A DNA stretch of 64,000 nt from assembly GCA_965267175.1 (NCBI GenBank), contig OZ253938.1, positions 2,108,001 through 2,172,000 of the forward strand. The letters run 5' to 3'. The DNA is from JAJCYX01 sp965267175 (GTDB taxonomy: Bacteria > Chloroflexota > Dehalococcoidia > Lucifugimonadales > Lucifugimonadaceae). The notes beneath the pieces are model-generated. The model saw only the letters and a program-made list of their open reading frames with translations. It did no database searches and was not told where the DNA came from. This document shows positions 28,347 to 36,854 of the stretch, piece after piece. The translations under genes and the position numbers were made by a program. The number at the start of each line of letters is the position of its first letter. Positions within the stretch are counted from its first letter, which is position 1.

Positions 28347-28790
28347 TCACCATCCGAGCCGCACTCTCAACTCCTCGGCCTGTTTCGCATCGGACCGTGT
28401 CCATGGCGGCGACTTCGGGTGACTATCTATCTCTTGAGCTGTCAGCCAGAGGACTTCTGCAACTTCATCGGGATCTGCGATATGGGCCTCACCACTCTGG
28501 AACTGGCACAGGAACGCAATGTCTACGACCGGCTCCCCGGTGTCCAGCGTGAACCGGTTACTGCGGATGTATGCCGTCTCGCCGACAGTCACACCGGTCT
28601 CTTCGAGAATTTCTCGTCGCAGAGTCTCCTCGACAACATCATCGCCATCTTCACCGGGCTCCACCTTGCCGCCAGGCGCAGAAAGCATCCCCGGCGCCTG
28701 GTCTTCTTGCTCGCCACGGACGATCATCAGGTAGCGGCCGTTCTGAACGACGAATCCCTGTGTATTCACGACGAAATGAGGCAAGGACAT
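28347..28790 (-). CDS. Nudix hydrolase
   Basis: 147 residues from the ATG at 28790, chosen because an upstream start would run into the tRNA. The Nudix motif reads GGKVEPGE, then a spacer, then REILEETGV. The spacer between the first Glu and Arg-Glu is four residues longer than in the classical box (GX5EX7REUXEEXGU). The catalytic Glu pair EE is kept. It would hydrolyse a nucleoside diphosphate linked to another group. The substrate is unknown. The gene begins 24 bp downstream of the tRNA, so it may be transcribed from the tRNA promoter. Confidence 0.85.
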   Translation of the reverse strand: MSLPHFVVNTQGFVVQNGRYLMIVRGEQEDQAPGMLSAPGGKVEPGEDGDDVVEETLRREILEETGVTVGETAYIRSNRFTLDTGEPVVDIAFLCQFQSGEAHIADPDEVAEVLWLTAQEIDSHPKSPPWTRSDAKQAEELRVRLGW

Positions 28791-28814
28791 CAAGATGGTC
28801 CTGGAGAAGGAGAA

Positions 28815-28890
28815 TGGTACCCCTGGCAGGACTCGAACCTGCGACACGTGGTTTAGGAAACCACTGCTCTATCCTCTGAGCTACAGGGGC
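28815..28890 (-). tRNA. tRNA-Arg (anticodon CCT)
   Basis: Full cloverleaf on the minus strand. The acceptor GCCCCTG pairs with CAGGGGT, the D arm is GCTC...GAGC, the anticodon stem GTGGT/ACCAC closes loop TTCCTAA, and the T arm is GCAGG-TTCGAGT-CCTGC. The anticodon CCT reads AGG (Arg). The 3' CCA is encoded in the DNA (28815-28817). The first acceptor pair is G-U. The following Nudix gene starts 24 bp downstream. Confidence 0.95.
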
Positions 28891-29126
28891 GCAACCCCAT
28901 TCTAAGTTCAACCTGCCGGGTTTCGCACCTCGGCGCAACTCCCAATCGCTGACAAACCGCACCTCACCTGCCTCCGATCCTGGCTGGCGTGCGTATATCT
29001 ACGCCGACAGTGTGCAGAATCGCTGTCGGACCACAGCTCCGCTCAAGTAGCATTTCCGCCAGCAGCCAGAGACGAAGCCTTCTCAGGCCACCCGAATTCG
29101 GTCAGCCGGCACCCGCTACACAGTTA

Positions 29127-31430
29127 ATGAACCGAAAACTCCTAAAAAACCGCAGGCTGCCCGTCACGGCAATCGCCCTCGCGCTGGCCCTCCTGGCACT
29201 CCTATGGCCATCCCCTGAACAGGCCAGCGCACACGCCAACCAGATCCGCACATCCCCCGCGCCAGACAGCGAGCTCGAGACATCGCCGGACCGCGTCGTT
29301 GTCTGGTTCAGCGAGCCGATCGAGCCTCGCCTCAGCAAGATCCGCATCCTCGACGAGAACGGCACGCAGGTGGATAACGAAGACAGCATCCTGTCTCCCA
29401 CCGAGTCCACAGCCGTCGTCGTCACCGTCCCTGAGCTCGAAAACGGCACCTACACCGCCGTCTGGGGCAACACCTCCACCGTCGACGGCCACTCAGTCGT
29501 CGGCTCATTCCGCTTCGCGGTTGGCGAACCGCTCTCAGACACCGTCACCATCGTCGAACAGCCGCTGCTGCAGTCCGGCGGCGACCCCTGGATCAGGTGG
29601 CTCTTCTTCATCGGCGCGCTGGGATTTGCAGGCGGCCTGCTCTTCGAGATCGTCGTCGTCCTGCCCGGTCTCGGCAACGCGGCGCCAGACACGCCCGGCG
29701 CCCGCATTTTCATCAGGCTCACGCGACTGCTCCCGCGCATCCTCTGGATAAGTCTTGGCCTCATGGCGTTCGGGATGATCAGCCTGCTGGTGCAACAGGC
29801 GTCCGTGACGTTCGACGTGGCGTTTTACAACACACTCGGCGACCCTCTCCGCACCATCCTCTTCGACTCCACCTGGGGACGACAGTGGATGTGGCGAATG
29901 CTGGCCGTGATCGGCGCCGGGATCCTGGTAGAGCTCGCAAGGCAGGTCGGCGGAGCGGCATCGCACTCAGACGAAGACGAACCAATCGCCATCACCGAGA
30001 CCATCTTCGGCCAGCTTGCTCTTGGCGCAAGCCTCGCCGTGCTGTTCCTCACCAGCTTCAGCAGCCACAACGCCGCCTCGCCGGAAGAGGTCCGCATGCC
30101 GGCTATCATCTCGGACTTCATCCACCTCATCGCAGCATCGGTCTGGATAGGCGGGCTCTTCTTCCTCGCCATCTCGCTCAACCTGCTGCGAAAAGAGCAT
30201 TCCAATGAAGATCTTGGTCCTGTGCTCAGCGAGATGCTGCCCAAGTTCACGACCGTGGCACTCGTCAGCGCCGGGACGTTGATCGTCAGCGGCATCTTCT
30301 CCGGCTGGATGCAGGTAACCATCCCTGAGGCCACCGCTACACCGCATGGGTGGGCGCTCGTCGCCAAGGTCCTGCTGCTCTTCCCGCTATTCGGCATCGC
30401 GGCCGTCAACTCGTTCTGGGTCACCAAGAACCTGCTCTCGGAAAGCGACAAGGTCCGTGTCCTTCGCAAGCTGGTCACAACCGAGGCTCTGCTCGGCCTT
30501 TTGATCCTGCTGGCCGTCGGCTGGATGGCCGGGCTGGAGCCCGCTCGCCAGTTCGCAAGCCGCAACGGCATCGGCGTAGACGAGTTCAGGCGCTTCGAGG
30601 ACACGGCGGACGGCGTCAATATCGATCTGCAGGTTGAGCCGGGTAATGTCGGAGCAAACACAGTCACCGTTCAGCTGAAGGACACGCGTGGGAGAGTGAT
30701 CGACAACGCAACCCAGGTCCGGGTGAGGCTCAGGTTCCTCGAAGACGACCTCGCAGAGCCGACGCAGGCGCTGACCGACCTCGGAAACGGGACCTGGGAG
30801 GCAGATGACTTCCGAATGTCGATCGGCGGCATCTACCAGGCCGAGATCGTGGTCGTGAGGCCGGACGGCTTCGATGTCCAGACTGCGTTCCGTTTCGAGG
30901 CCTTCTCCTCCGGCGGTATCTCCGATGCGATCAGCCCGGGGCGCACTCCCACATGGATCTTGTTCGGCATTGAGCTGGCGATCATCGGAGCGCTGATACT
31001 CCTTGCCGGAACACCGCTTCTGCGCGCAGTGAAGAAGCCGTCATTCTCGATCGCGGCACCGGGAGGTGCGGTAGCCGCTCTCGGTGTCGTCCTGATCTTC
31101 AACGCCAGCATCCTGCGGGTCGGCTTTGCTGAGGACGAATTCAACCCCTTCCCGCCAACTCCGGCCTCATTAGAGTCAGGCCAGGCGGTGTATGCCACGA
31201 CATGCACGGCCTGCCATGGCGTCGAGGGGCGAGGAGATGGGCCGGAGGCAGGTTTCCTCGCGAGCCCGCCGGCCGACCTGTCGATTCACGTGCCACTGCA
31301 CACGGACGGTGAGCTGTTCGGGTTTGTCAGGGACGGTATTCCCGGAACGGTGATGCGGGCTAACGAAGGCATCCTGAGCGAGGAAGAGATGTGGCACCTG
31401 GTGAACTACATCAGGACATTCTCCGACTGA
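29127..31430 (+). CDS. CopC-CopD fusion with C-terminal cytochrome c domain
   Basis: 767 residues from the ATG at 29127 (upstream sequence in frame is not protein-like). After a signal ending ASA, the mature N terminus begins with HANQIRTSPAPDSEL, the copper-binding CopC pattern, with DGHSVVGSFRF supplying the second site (about 25-130). A CopD-type membrane domain with about eight helices follows (about 150-430). Next comes a periplasmic beta domain, one more helix pair, and finally a cytochrome c domain (about 685-767) with the heme motif CTACHG. CopC/CopD binds and imports copper. A covalently attached heme domain is unusual and suggests electron transfer coupled to copper handling. Confidence 0.87.
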   Translation: MNRKLLKNRRLPVTAIALALALLALLWPSPEQASAHANQIRTSPAPDSELETSPDRVVVWFSEPIEPRLSKIRILDENGTQVDNEDSILSPTESTAVVVTVPELENGTYTAVWGNTSTVDGHSVVGSFRFAVGEPLSDTVTIVEQPLLQSGGDPWIRWLFFIGALGFAGGLLFEIVVVLPGLGNAAPDTPGARIFIRLTRLLPRILWISLGLMAFGMISLLVQQASVTFDVAFYNTLGDPLRTILFDSTWGRQWMWRMLAVIGAGILVELARQVGGAASHSDEDEPIAITETIFGQLALGASLAVLFLTSFSSHNAASPEEVRMPAIISDFIHLIAASVWIGGLFFLAISLNLLRKEHSNEDLGPVLSEMLPKFTTVALVSAGTLIVSGIFSGWMQVTIPEATATPHGWALVAKVLLLFPLFGIAAVNSFWVTKNLLSESDKVRVLRKLVTTEALLGLLILLAVGWMAGLEPARQFASRNGIGVDEFRRFEDTADGVNIDLQVEPGNVGANTVTVQLKDTRGRVIDNATQVRVRLRFLEDDLAEPTQALTDLGNGTWEADDFRMSIGGIYQAEIVVVRPDGFDVQTAFRFEAFSSGGISDAISPGRTPTWILFGIELAIIGALILLAGTPLLRAVKKPSFSIAAPGGAVAALGVVLIFNASILRVGFAEDEFNPFPPTPASLESGQAVYATTCTACHGVEGRGDGPEAGFLASPPADLSIHVPLHTDGELFGFVRDGIPGTVMRANEGILSEEEMWHLVNYIRTFSD

Positions 31431-31459
31431 CCTTTCGGGGCTTCGAACGCGGTGCCGAT

Positions 31460-31798
31460 CTATCCGTCCTCTATACGGGTCACTCGTAGCACGTCGCCCT
31501 CTTCCACGTACCAGATCTTCACAGGGTCACCGAGCGCCTGGTGCTCTCTGAGGTGCGAGGGAGTGAAGCCGGAGAACGCCCCTCCTGTGAACTCCCACGT
31601 CTTGCCGTCGCTGTCGATGATCGTGACGGTGTCGAACTCGGTCAGTGACCGCGCCTCGACGTCGATCACCTCGCCGGTGACGCTCGGGCCGCTGCCTCCA
31701 CCGCTGCTGCAGGCGACGACAAGTGAAACGGCGATGGCGATCACGAGTACGACTGCACGGCTGTTGAGCTGACTGATAAGGGCAACCTTGCGCGGCAT
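31460..31798 (-). CDS. Small lipoprotein
   Basis: 112 residues from the ATG at 31798. A signal with lipobox VVACSSGGG is followed by a small beta domain (SVTGEVIDVEARSLTEFDTVTI, later KIWYVEEGDVLRVTRIED) resembling OB-like modules. It is membrane-anchored on the outside and no partner can be named. It is convergent with the CopC-CopD gene, with about 29 bp between stops. Confidence 0.75.
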   Translation of the reverse strand: MPRKVALISQLNSRAVVLVIAIAVSLVVACSSGGGSGPSVTGEVIDVEARSLTEFDTVTIIDSDGKTWEFTGGAFSGFTPSHLREHQALGDPVKIWYVEEGDVLRVTRIEDG

Positions 31799-31925
31799 GT
31801 TCGAGTCGAACGGTCCTTGTCCGGGTGGCTTGCGATGAAAGCGCATCGAAGTCTACCCGCGGACGCGGCCTTAGCCACCGGTTTCGGGTGAGAGTTTCTC
31901 GACTCTTGGAAATGCGGTGCCGAAG

Positions 31926-32846
31926 TTAGCCGATGAACTCGGATATAGGCGAGTTAAGCGCATCACCAATCTTCTTCACTGCGCCCAGCGTCAGGTTCTG
32001 CTTACCGTGCTCAACACCGCTCAGGTAAGTACGGTCTAGACCGGCGGCATCAGCAAGCTGCTGCTGGCTCCAGCCACGCTCGATTCGCTTGGCCTTCACC
32101 TGCTCGCCAACCCGCTGCAGGATCTGCTCGAGAGGCATGGTTGAACCGCTGATGTCGAAGTGGGACCCGATGTCGATAACGGCCTGAACAGGGTCGTTCG
32201 CAATCAGGTCGGCGCCGATCTGCTCGGCCTGTTCAGGCTCTCCGGCGACGGCCGTCCCGCCGATCACGACAAAGGTCGACTCGTTAGCCTCACGCACCGC
32301 TTTCACACACGCGGCAAGAGACTTCAGAGAACCTTCGAGCGTGGCGGATAACGCAACAAGGTCAGGTTTTCGCTCAGCGACCATGTTCCCGAGATCTTCG
32401 GCGGGGGTCCCGGCACCCAGGAAGTCGGTGTTCCAGCCGTCGTAGAACAGCAGGTCCGTGAAGATCATCGCCCCGAGCAGATGCCCGTCCCGCTCAACAG
32501 CAGAGACGACGGCGTGGAGACCGGTCTTGCGCTCAGGCGGGAAGAATTCACGCAATAGTCCCGCCTGCCGGAGCGTCACCTGGGTTGACTGGTGCTCGTG
32601 CGCGATCGAAATCTCTCCCGAGTGCCACATCTCACCGATCGTCACCATCGCCTTGGCCAGCACGTCCATGTAGATCGTGGCCGGCCGCCAGTCGAACGAC
32701 ACCGCCTCCTGGATCGCTTCGGACGCATCCGCCTCATCACCCCTGATGAGCGCACGCAGGTAACGGTCGCGCACGCGTTGCACGTCTCTTGCTGAAGGCG
32801 TGCCACGACCTGTGCGCGGCCGGGGTTCGCCGGGTTGTATGGCCAT
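31926..32846 (-). CDS. B12-binding (CarH-like) regulator with C-terminal XRE helix-turn-helix
   Basis: 306 residues. About 20-105: four-helix B12-binding cap with MWHSGEISIAHEH, which is the W-x9-EH pattern of CarH photoreceptors (W74, E84, H85); His75 follows the Trp as in CarH, where that His takes part in the light-state cobalt adduct. About 110-235: cobalamin domain with DGHLLG, the D-x-H-x-x-G axial-ligand motif (D120, H122). About 242-306: a Cro/C1-type helix-turn-helix (GWSQQQLADAAGLDRTYLSGVE). CarH proteins carry an N-terminal MerR domain instead, so the DNA-binding part is of another type and at the other end. It probably represses in the dark with adenosylcobalamin and is released by light. 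That is inferred. It is divergent from the fasciclin gene. Confidence 0.88.
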   Translation of the reverse strand: MAIQPGEPRPRTGRGTPSARDVQRVRDRYLRALIRGDEADASEAIQEAVSFDWRPATIYMDVLAKAMVTIGEMWHSGEISIAHEHQSTQVTLRQAGLLREFFPPERKTGLHAVVSAVERDGHLLGAMIFTDLLFYDGWNTDFLGAGTPAEDLGNMVAERKPDLVALSATLEGSLKSLAACVKAVREANESTFVVIGGTAVAGEPEQAEQIGADLIANDPVQAVIDIGSHFDISGSTMPLEQILQRVGEQVKAKRIERGWSQQQLADAAGLDRTYLSGVEHGKQNLTLGAVKKIGDALNSPISEFIG

Positions 32847-32919
32847 GTGAGTTTTATACCACCATTCCTAACGCGTCTGTTAGCTAGAGTGCACTTAGTG
32901 ACTGTAGGAGGTCTCACGG

Positions 32920-32947
32920 ATCTGATCGTAGTTGCTAGTGATCGGAT
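32920..32947. promoter_or_regulatory. Inverted repeat between B12 regulator and fasciclin gene
   Basis: ATCTGATC (32920-32927) and GATCGGAT (32940-32947) form a dyad with 12-nt spacer and 7 of 8 pairs. A perfect 8-bp palindrome AGTGCACT lies at 32888-32895. Either could be an operator for the adjacent XRE-type regulator. For the minus-strand gene, a TATAAA at 32853-32858 sits only 6 nt before the ATG at 32846, which would make its mRNA leaderless. Confidence 0.45.
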
Positions 32948-33019
32948 TGAGCGAGATTTCTGAGCCGTGCATTAGAAGTTTAGCACGTGACACTACAAAT
33001 CTAAAGAAAATGTTGAGTT

Positions 33020-33048
33020 TTGACAACACGAGTTCAGAAAGATAGTAT
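33020..33048 (+). promoter_or_regulatory. Near-consensus sigma-70 promoter of the fasciclin gene
   Basis: TTGACA (33020-33025), 17-bp spacer, TAGTAT (33043-33048), in an AT-rich stretch that stands out against the GC-rich window. The predicted transcript starts near 33055. The leader has a hairpin AGGGCAT (33062-33068) / ATGCCCT (33080-33086) before the gene start at 33125. It is the clearest promoter in the window. Confidence 0.75.
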
Positions 33049-33124
33049 ATTCTCAACAGAGAGGGCATTGATGTAGAACATGCCCTACAAGTGAGGCCAA
33101 GAGGCCGACACACGGAGTTTCGAT

Positions 33125-35407
33125 ATGAATAAGAAGCTGATTACGGCGGTCATCGCAGCGATCTCGGTCGTCGCGGTGGCGTGTTCCTCCTCCGAGGACC
33201 CTACGCCTGTCCCAACTAGCACTCCAGCCCCCACCGCAACACCGGTGGTTGAGGCGGAAGCAAGGACCGTTGTCGACATCGCTGTCGAGGACGGCCGGTT
33301 TAATACGCTGGTCGCAGCGGTCACCGCAGCAGACCTGGCAACAACGCTATCGGGCGACGGTCCTTTCACCGTCTTCGCCCCAACTGACGACGCCTTCGCC
33401 GCTCTCCCAGAGGGCACGGTCGAAGGCCTGCTGGAAGACATTCCGGCTCTCACAGACGTCCTCACCTACCACGTAGTTAGCGGAAATGTGCTGGCGGCAG
33501 ATGTCGTTGGCCTGAGCTCAGCAGCCACATTGCAGGGAAGCGATGTCTCGGTCCGGGTCGACGCAGGAAACGTGTTCATCAATGACGCGCAGGTGATCAT
33601 CACAGACATCGTCGGCTCGAACGGCGTGATCCACGTGATCGACTCGGTTCTTCTACCGCCGGCAGACGACCCTGCTCCCGAGCCCACGCCTACGTCTGCG
33701 GCCACCCCGGAGCCTCAGCCGTCCATCGTTGACATCGCTGTCGGCGACGACCGGTTCGAGACCCTGGTTGCAGCTCTGACGGCTGCTGACCTCGTTGGAA
33801 CGCTCTCCGGTGAGGGCCCCTTCACGGTCTTCGCCCCGACTGACGACGCCTTCGCCGCTCTACCTGAGGGCACGGTTGAAGGCCTGCTGGCTGACATCCC
33901 GGCTCTCACGGACGTCCTCACCTACCACGTGGTCTCCGGCAACGTGCTCGCTGCTGACGTGGTCAGCCTGAGCTCCGCGATGACCTTGCAGGGCAGCGAC
34001 GTTTCGGTCCGGGTCGAGAACGGCAACGTTTTCATCAACGACGCACAGGTGATCATCACAGACCTCATCGGCTCGAACGGCGTGGTCCACGTGATCGACG
34101 CTGTGCTCATCCCTGAGGCGGAAGAAGCTGTCTCCAACACCATCGTCGACCTTGCAGTCGGTGACGGCCGCTTCACGACGCTCGTCGCAGCCCTGACCGC
34201 TGCCGACCTCGTTGGTACGTTGTCCGGCGACGGCCCGTTCACAGTCTTCGCACCGACAGACGACGCCTTCGCAGCTCTGCCAAGTGGCACAGTCGAAGGC
34301 CTCCTCGCCGACATCCCGGCTCTCACTGACGTACTCACGTACCACGTGGTCTCAGGCAGCGTGCTCACTGCTGACGTGGTCAGTCTGAACTCTGCCATGA
34401 CTCTGCAGGGACAGGACGTCTCGGTCCGGGTTGAGAACGGCAACGTCTTCATCAACGACGCACAGGTGATCATCACCGACCTCGTCGGTTCCAACGGCGT
34501 GATCCACGTGATCGATGCAGTGCTCATCCCTGAAGCCGAGCAGGTGCAGAACGCCCCTGCCGCGCCTTCAGACAACTCGATAGCAGGCATCGCCGCCGCT
34601 GACGGCCGCTTCAACACACTCGTAGCGGCCCTCCAGGCAGCAGGTCTGGACAGCGTCCTCGCAGGCGAAGGGTCCTTCACGGTCTTCGCACCGACAGACA
34701 CCGCCTTCGCCATGCTCCCGGACGGCACTGTGGAAGCTCTGCTCAACGACATCCCTGCTCTCACCGACATCCTGACGTATCACGTCGTGGCCGGTGAGGT
34801 GGACGCCGCGACAGCTCTCACGCTCATCCTGGCGCCCACCCTGCAGGGTTCGAACCTCGTCATCGACAACCAGCTCGGCAACGTCGTGCTGAACCGTGAC
34901 GCACTGGTCACTCAGCCCGACATCCAGGCGTCGAACGGCATCATCCACGTCATCAACCGCGTGCTGCTGCCGCCGGCCGCTCCTGCCGAAGAGCCCGAGG
35001 TCCAGTCCAACACCATCGTCGACCTCGCTGTCGCCGATGGCCGCTTCACCACGTTGGTCGCCGCCCTGACCGCTGCGGACCTGGTGGACACGCTCTCCGG
35101 CGCCGGCCCTTTCACGGTGTTCGCACCGACGGATGACGCCTTTGCCGCTCTACCCGAGGGCACGGTTGAGGCACTGCTGAACGACATCCCGGCACTGACA
35201 GACATCCTGCTCTACCACGTGGTGAGCGGTGAGGTCCTCGCGGCCGATGTCGTGACGGTCACCTCAGCGACCACGGTTCTCGGCCAGGACGTGACTGTCC
35301 GTGTTGAGAACGGCAACGTCTTCATCAACGACTCGCAGGTGATCATCACCGACATCGTTGGAGAGAACGGAGTGATCCACGTGATCGATGCAGTGCTGCT
35401 TCCGTAG
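33125..35407 (+). CDS. Lipoprotein with five fasciclin (FAS1) domains
   Basis: 760 residues. Lipobox VAVACSS (Cys 20), Thr/Pro stalk, then five FAS1 domains of about 130 residues, each with the H1 box (GPFTVFAPTDDAFAALP, one copy GSFTVFAPTDTAFAMLP) and H2 box (SNGVIHVIDAVLLP type). Domains 1, 2, 3 and 5 are very alike even at DNA level. Domain 4 has diverged. FAS1 domains mediate adhesion and in some bacteria bind carotenoids or pigments. The gene is strongly promoted and divergent from the B12-dependent regulator, so light or cobalamin control is a reasonable inference. A strong terminator follows. Confidence 0.94.
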   Translation: MNKKLITAVIAAISVVAVACSSSEDPTPVPTSTPAPTATPVVEAEARTVVDIAVEDGRFNTLVAAVTAADLATTLSGDGPFTVFAPTDDAFAALPEGTVEGLLEDIPALTDVLTYHVVSGNVLAADVVGLSSAATLQGSDVSVRVDAGNVFINDAQVIITDIVGSNGVIHVIDSVLLPPADDPAPEPTPTSAATPEPQPSIVDIAVGDDRFETLVAALTAADLVGTLSGEGPFTVFAPTDDAFAALPEGTVEGLLADIPALTDVLTYHVVSGNVLAADVVSLSSAMTLQGSDVSVRVENGNVFINDAQVIITDLIGSNGVVHVIDAVLIPEAEEAVSNTIVDLAVGDGRFTTLVAALTAADLVGTLSGDGPFTVFAPTDDAFAALPSGTVEGLLADIPALTDVLTYHVVSGSVLTADVVSLNSAMTLQGQDVSVRVENGNVFINDAQVIITDLVGSNGVIHVIDAVLIPEAEQVQNAPAAPSDNSIAGIAAADGRFNTLVAALQAAGLDSVLAGEGSFTVFAPTDTAFAMLPDGTVEALLNDIPALTDILTYHVVAGEVDAATALTLILAPTLQGSNLVIDNQLGNVVLNRDALVTQPDIQASNGIIHVINRVLLPPAAPAEEPEVQSNTIVDLAVADGRFTTLVAALTAADLVDTLSGAGPFTVFAPTDDAFAALPEGTVEALLNDIPALTDILLYHVVSGEVLAADVVTVTSATTVLGQDVTVRVENGNVFINDSQVIITDIVGENGVIHVIDAVLLP

Positions 35408-35469
35408 CGATCACAGTTCAAAGCAACGGTGGGACTGTCCTATCTGACCGGACATACCCTCCTCCGTGT

Positions 35470-35503
35470 AGGCCGACCCGGATTGCCCCCGGGTCGGCCT
35501 TTT
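35470..35503 (+). terminator. Rho-independent terminator of the fasciclin gene
   Basis: A perfect 12-bp stem AGGCCGACCCGG (35470-35481) / CCGGGTCGGCCT (35489-35500) with 7-nt loop, followed by further T residues. It lies 62 bp after the stop. Confidence 0.9.
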
Positions 35504-35608
35504 GCTTTGCCCACGAACACGGTTCACTCACGCGGTGGAGCGGCTTATCGATGCCACGCGACGCTATGGTGGCAAGACCGACACCCTGAACCAGACCGAG
35601 AAGCCACC

Positions 35609-36004
35609 ATGTGGGACGACCCGCTGCAAATAACTCTTTTCGCTCTCTCGCTGTTCGTGGCGCTGACAGCGATCGGAGGTGGCATCGCGATACTTGCCGG
35701 ACTGGAGCGCGGTAACTTCCCGCAGGAATGGCTTGAAGGCACACCGTTCGAGAGTTACACGATCCCCGGAGTGCTGCTTGCGGTTCTTGTTGGAGGCTCT
35801 TCTTCGGCTGCTGCAGTAACGCTGCCCTTAAGTTCTGGCGCAGGGACGGTCCTCTCGATGATCGCCGGCGCGGTACTTACTGGCTGGATCATTGGCGAGA
35901 TCAGGATTCTCAACACTCCCGGCGTCTCGAAGACCGAGGTTGTCTACCTCGTTCTAGGCGTCGCTCTGATCGCGATTGGCGCAGCTTCGCTGGCAACATC
36001 CTGA
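35609..36004 (+). CDS. Small four-helix membrane protein
   Basis: 131 residues from the ATG at 35609 (the longer frame upstream includes the terminator and is not protein-like). Four hydrophobic segments: LQITLFALSLFVALTAIGGG, YTIPGVLLAVLVGGSSSAAA, a Gly/Ala-rich third helix and VVYLVLGVALIAIGAASLA. A short hydrophilic loop with ERGNFPQEWLEGTPF lies between the first two. It resembles uncharacterised small integral membrane proteins. The function is unknown. Confidence 0.7.
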   Translation: MWDDPLQITLFALSLFVALTAIGGGIAILAGLERGNFPQEWLEGTPFESYTIPGVLLAVLVGGSSSAAAVTLPLSSGAGTVLSMIAGAVLTGWIIGEIRILNTPGVSKTEVVYLVLGVALIAIGAASLATS

Positions 36005-36074
36005 TTCCTCCAGATTGCAGTAGCATTCACCTGCTTTCGCAGCCCGCCTCTCAACAACGCACCCGGGAAGAAAA

Positions 36075-36842
36075 ATGCCAGATAGAAACCAGATATCGCT
36101 CAAGGGCAAGACCGCATTCATCAGCGGAGCGTCGAAAGGCATGGGAGTCGAGATCGCCCGGAACTACGCAGAGGCCGGTGCTGACCTTGCGATAACCGCC
36201 CGCAACGAAGAAGGGCTGGCCGAGACCGAAAGGATCGCGAAGGAGTTCGGAGTCAATGTCTGGAGCGGCACGGCAGAACTCAACGACGCCGACCAGGTGC
36301 GCAATCTCGGACGGGAAGTGCTGGAGGCGGTTGGGCAGGTAGACATACTCGTGAACAACGCAGGGATGGTGATCCCACAGCCGATCCTGGAGGTCGAGGA
36401 AGAGGCCTGGCGACAGATCTACGATGTGGACGTATTGGCGCCGCTGTTGCTGACACAGGCGTTTGTCCCCGGCATGATCGAGCGCGGCAACGGCAAGGTC
36501 ATCAACATCACGTCACGCGCAGCCCTGATCGGTCAGCCAGCGCTTGGTGCCTACAGTTCAGCCAAGGCAGCGCTGCACCAGCTATCGCAGACCATGGCGG
36601 TCGAGTTCGGTCCTCACAACATCCAGGTCAACTGCATCGCTCCTACTGTCACGATGACACCGATGGCGCAGCAGGTCTGGAAACCCGGGCCTCGCACAGA
36701 TGCCAAGCTCGCCCGAATCCCCATGGGTCGCTTCGCAGAGCCGAACGAGATAGCGGACATCGCGCTGTTCCTGGCATCGGACCTCTCCGACTTCGTTAGC
36801 GGCACCATCATCCCGGCGGACGGCGGAGAAGGCGCCGGGTAG
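36075..36842 (+). CDS. Short-chain dehydrogenase/reductase
   Basis: 255-residue classical SDR. Cofactor motif SGASKGMG (about 18-25), NNAG (about 92), catalytic Ser in ITSRAALIG, and YSSAK (Tyr-x3-Lys), then the C-terminal EPNEIADIALFLASDLSDFVSG. Arg in TARNEE after strand 2 favours NADP(H). The substrate is unknown. Members of this subgroup oxidise sugar acids or 3-oxoacyl groups, which would fit the sugar-acid theme of the region. No operon partner is adjacent. Confidence 0.9.
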   Translation: MPDRNQISLKGKTAFISGASKGMGVEIARNYAEAGADLAITARNEEGLAETERIAKEFGVNVWSGTAELNDADQVRNLGREVLEAVGQVDILVNNAGMVIPQPILEVEEEAWRQIYDVDVLAPLLLTQAFVPGMIERGNGKVINITSRAALIGQPALGAYSSAKAALHQLSQTMAVEFGPHNIQVNCIAPTVTMTPMAQQVWKPGPRTDAKLARIPMGRFAEPNEIADIALFLASDLSDFVSGTIIPADGGEGAG

Positions 36843-36854
36843 GTGCCCTTCGTT

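Noticed and set aside
29202..30667. Minus-strand frames up to 280 residues opposite CopC-CopD
   Set aside because: Shadow frames of a GC-rich gene with periodic codon bias.
33085..35421. Repeated minus-strand frames opposite the fasciclin gene
   Set aside because: They repeat only because the fasciclin domains repeat, and they lack starts with ribosome sites.
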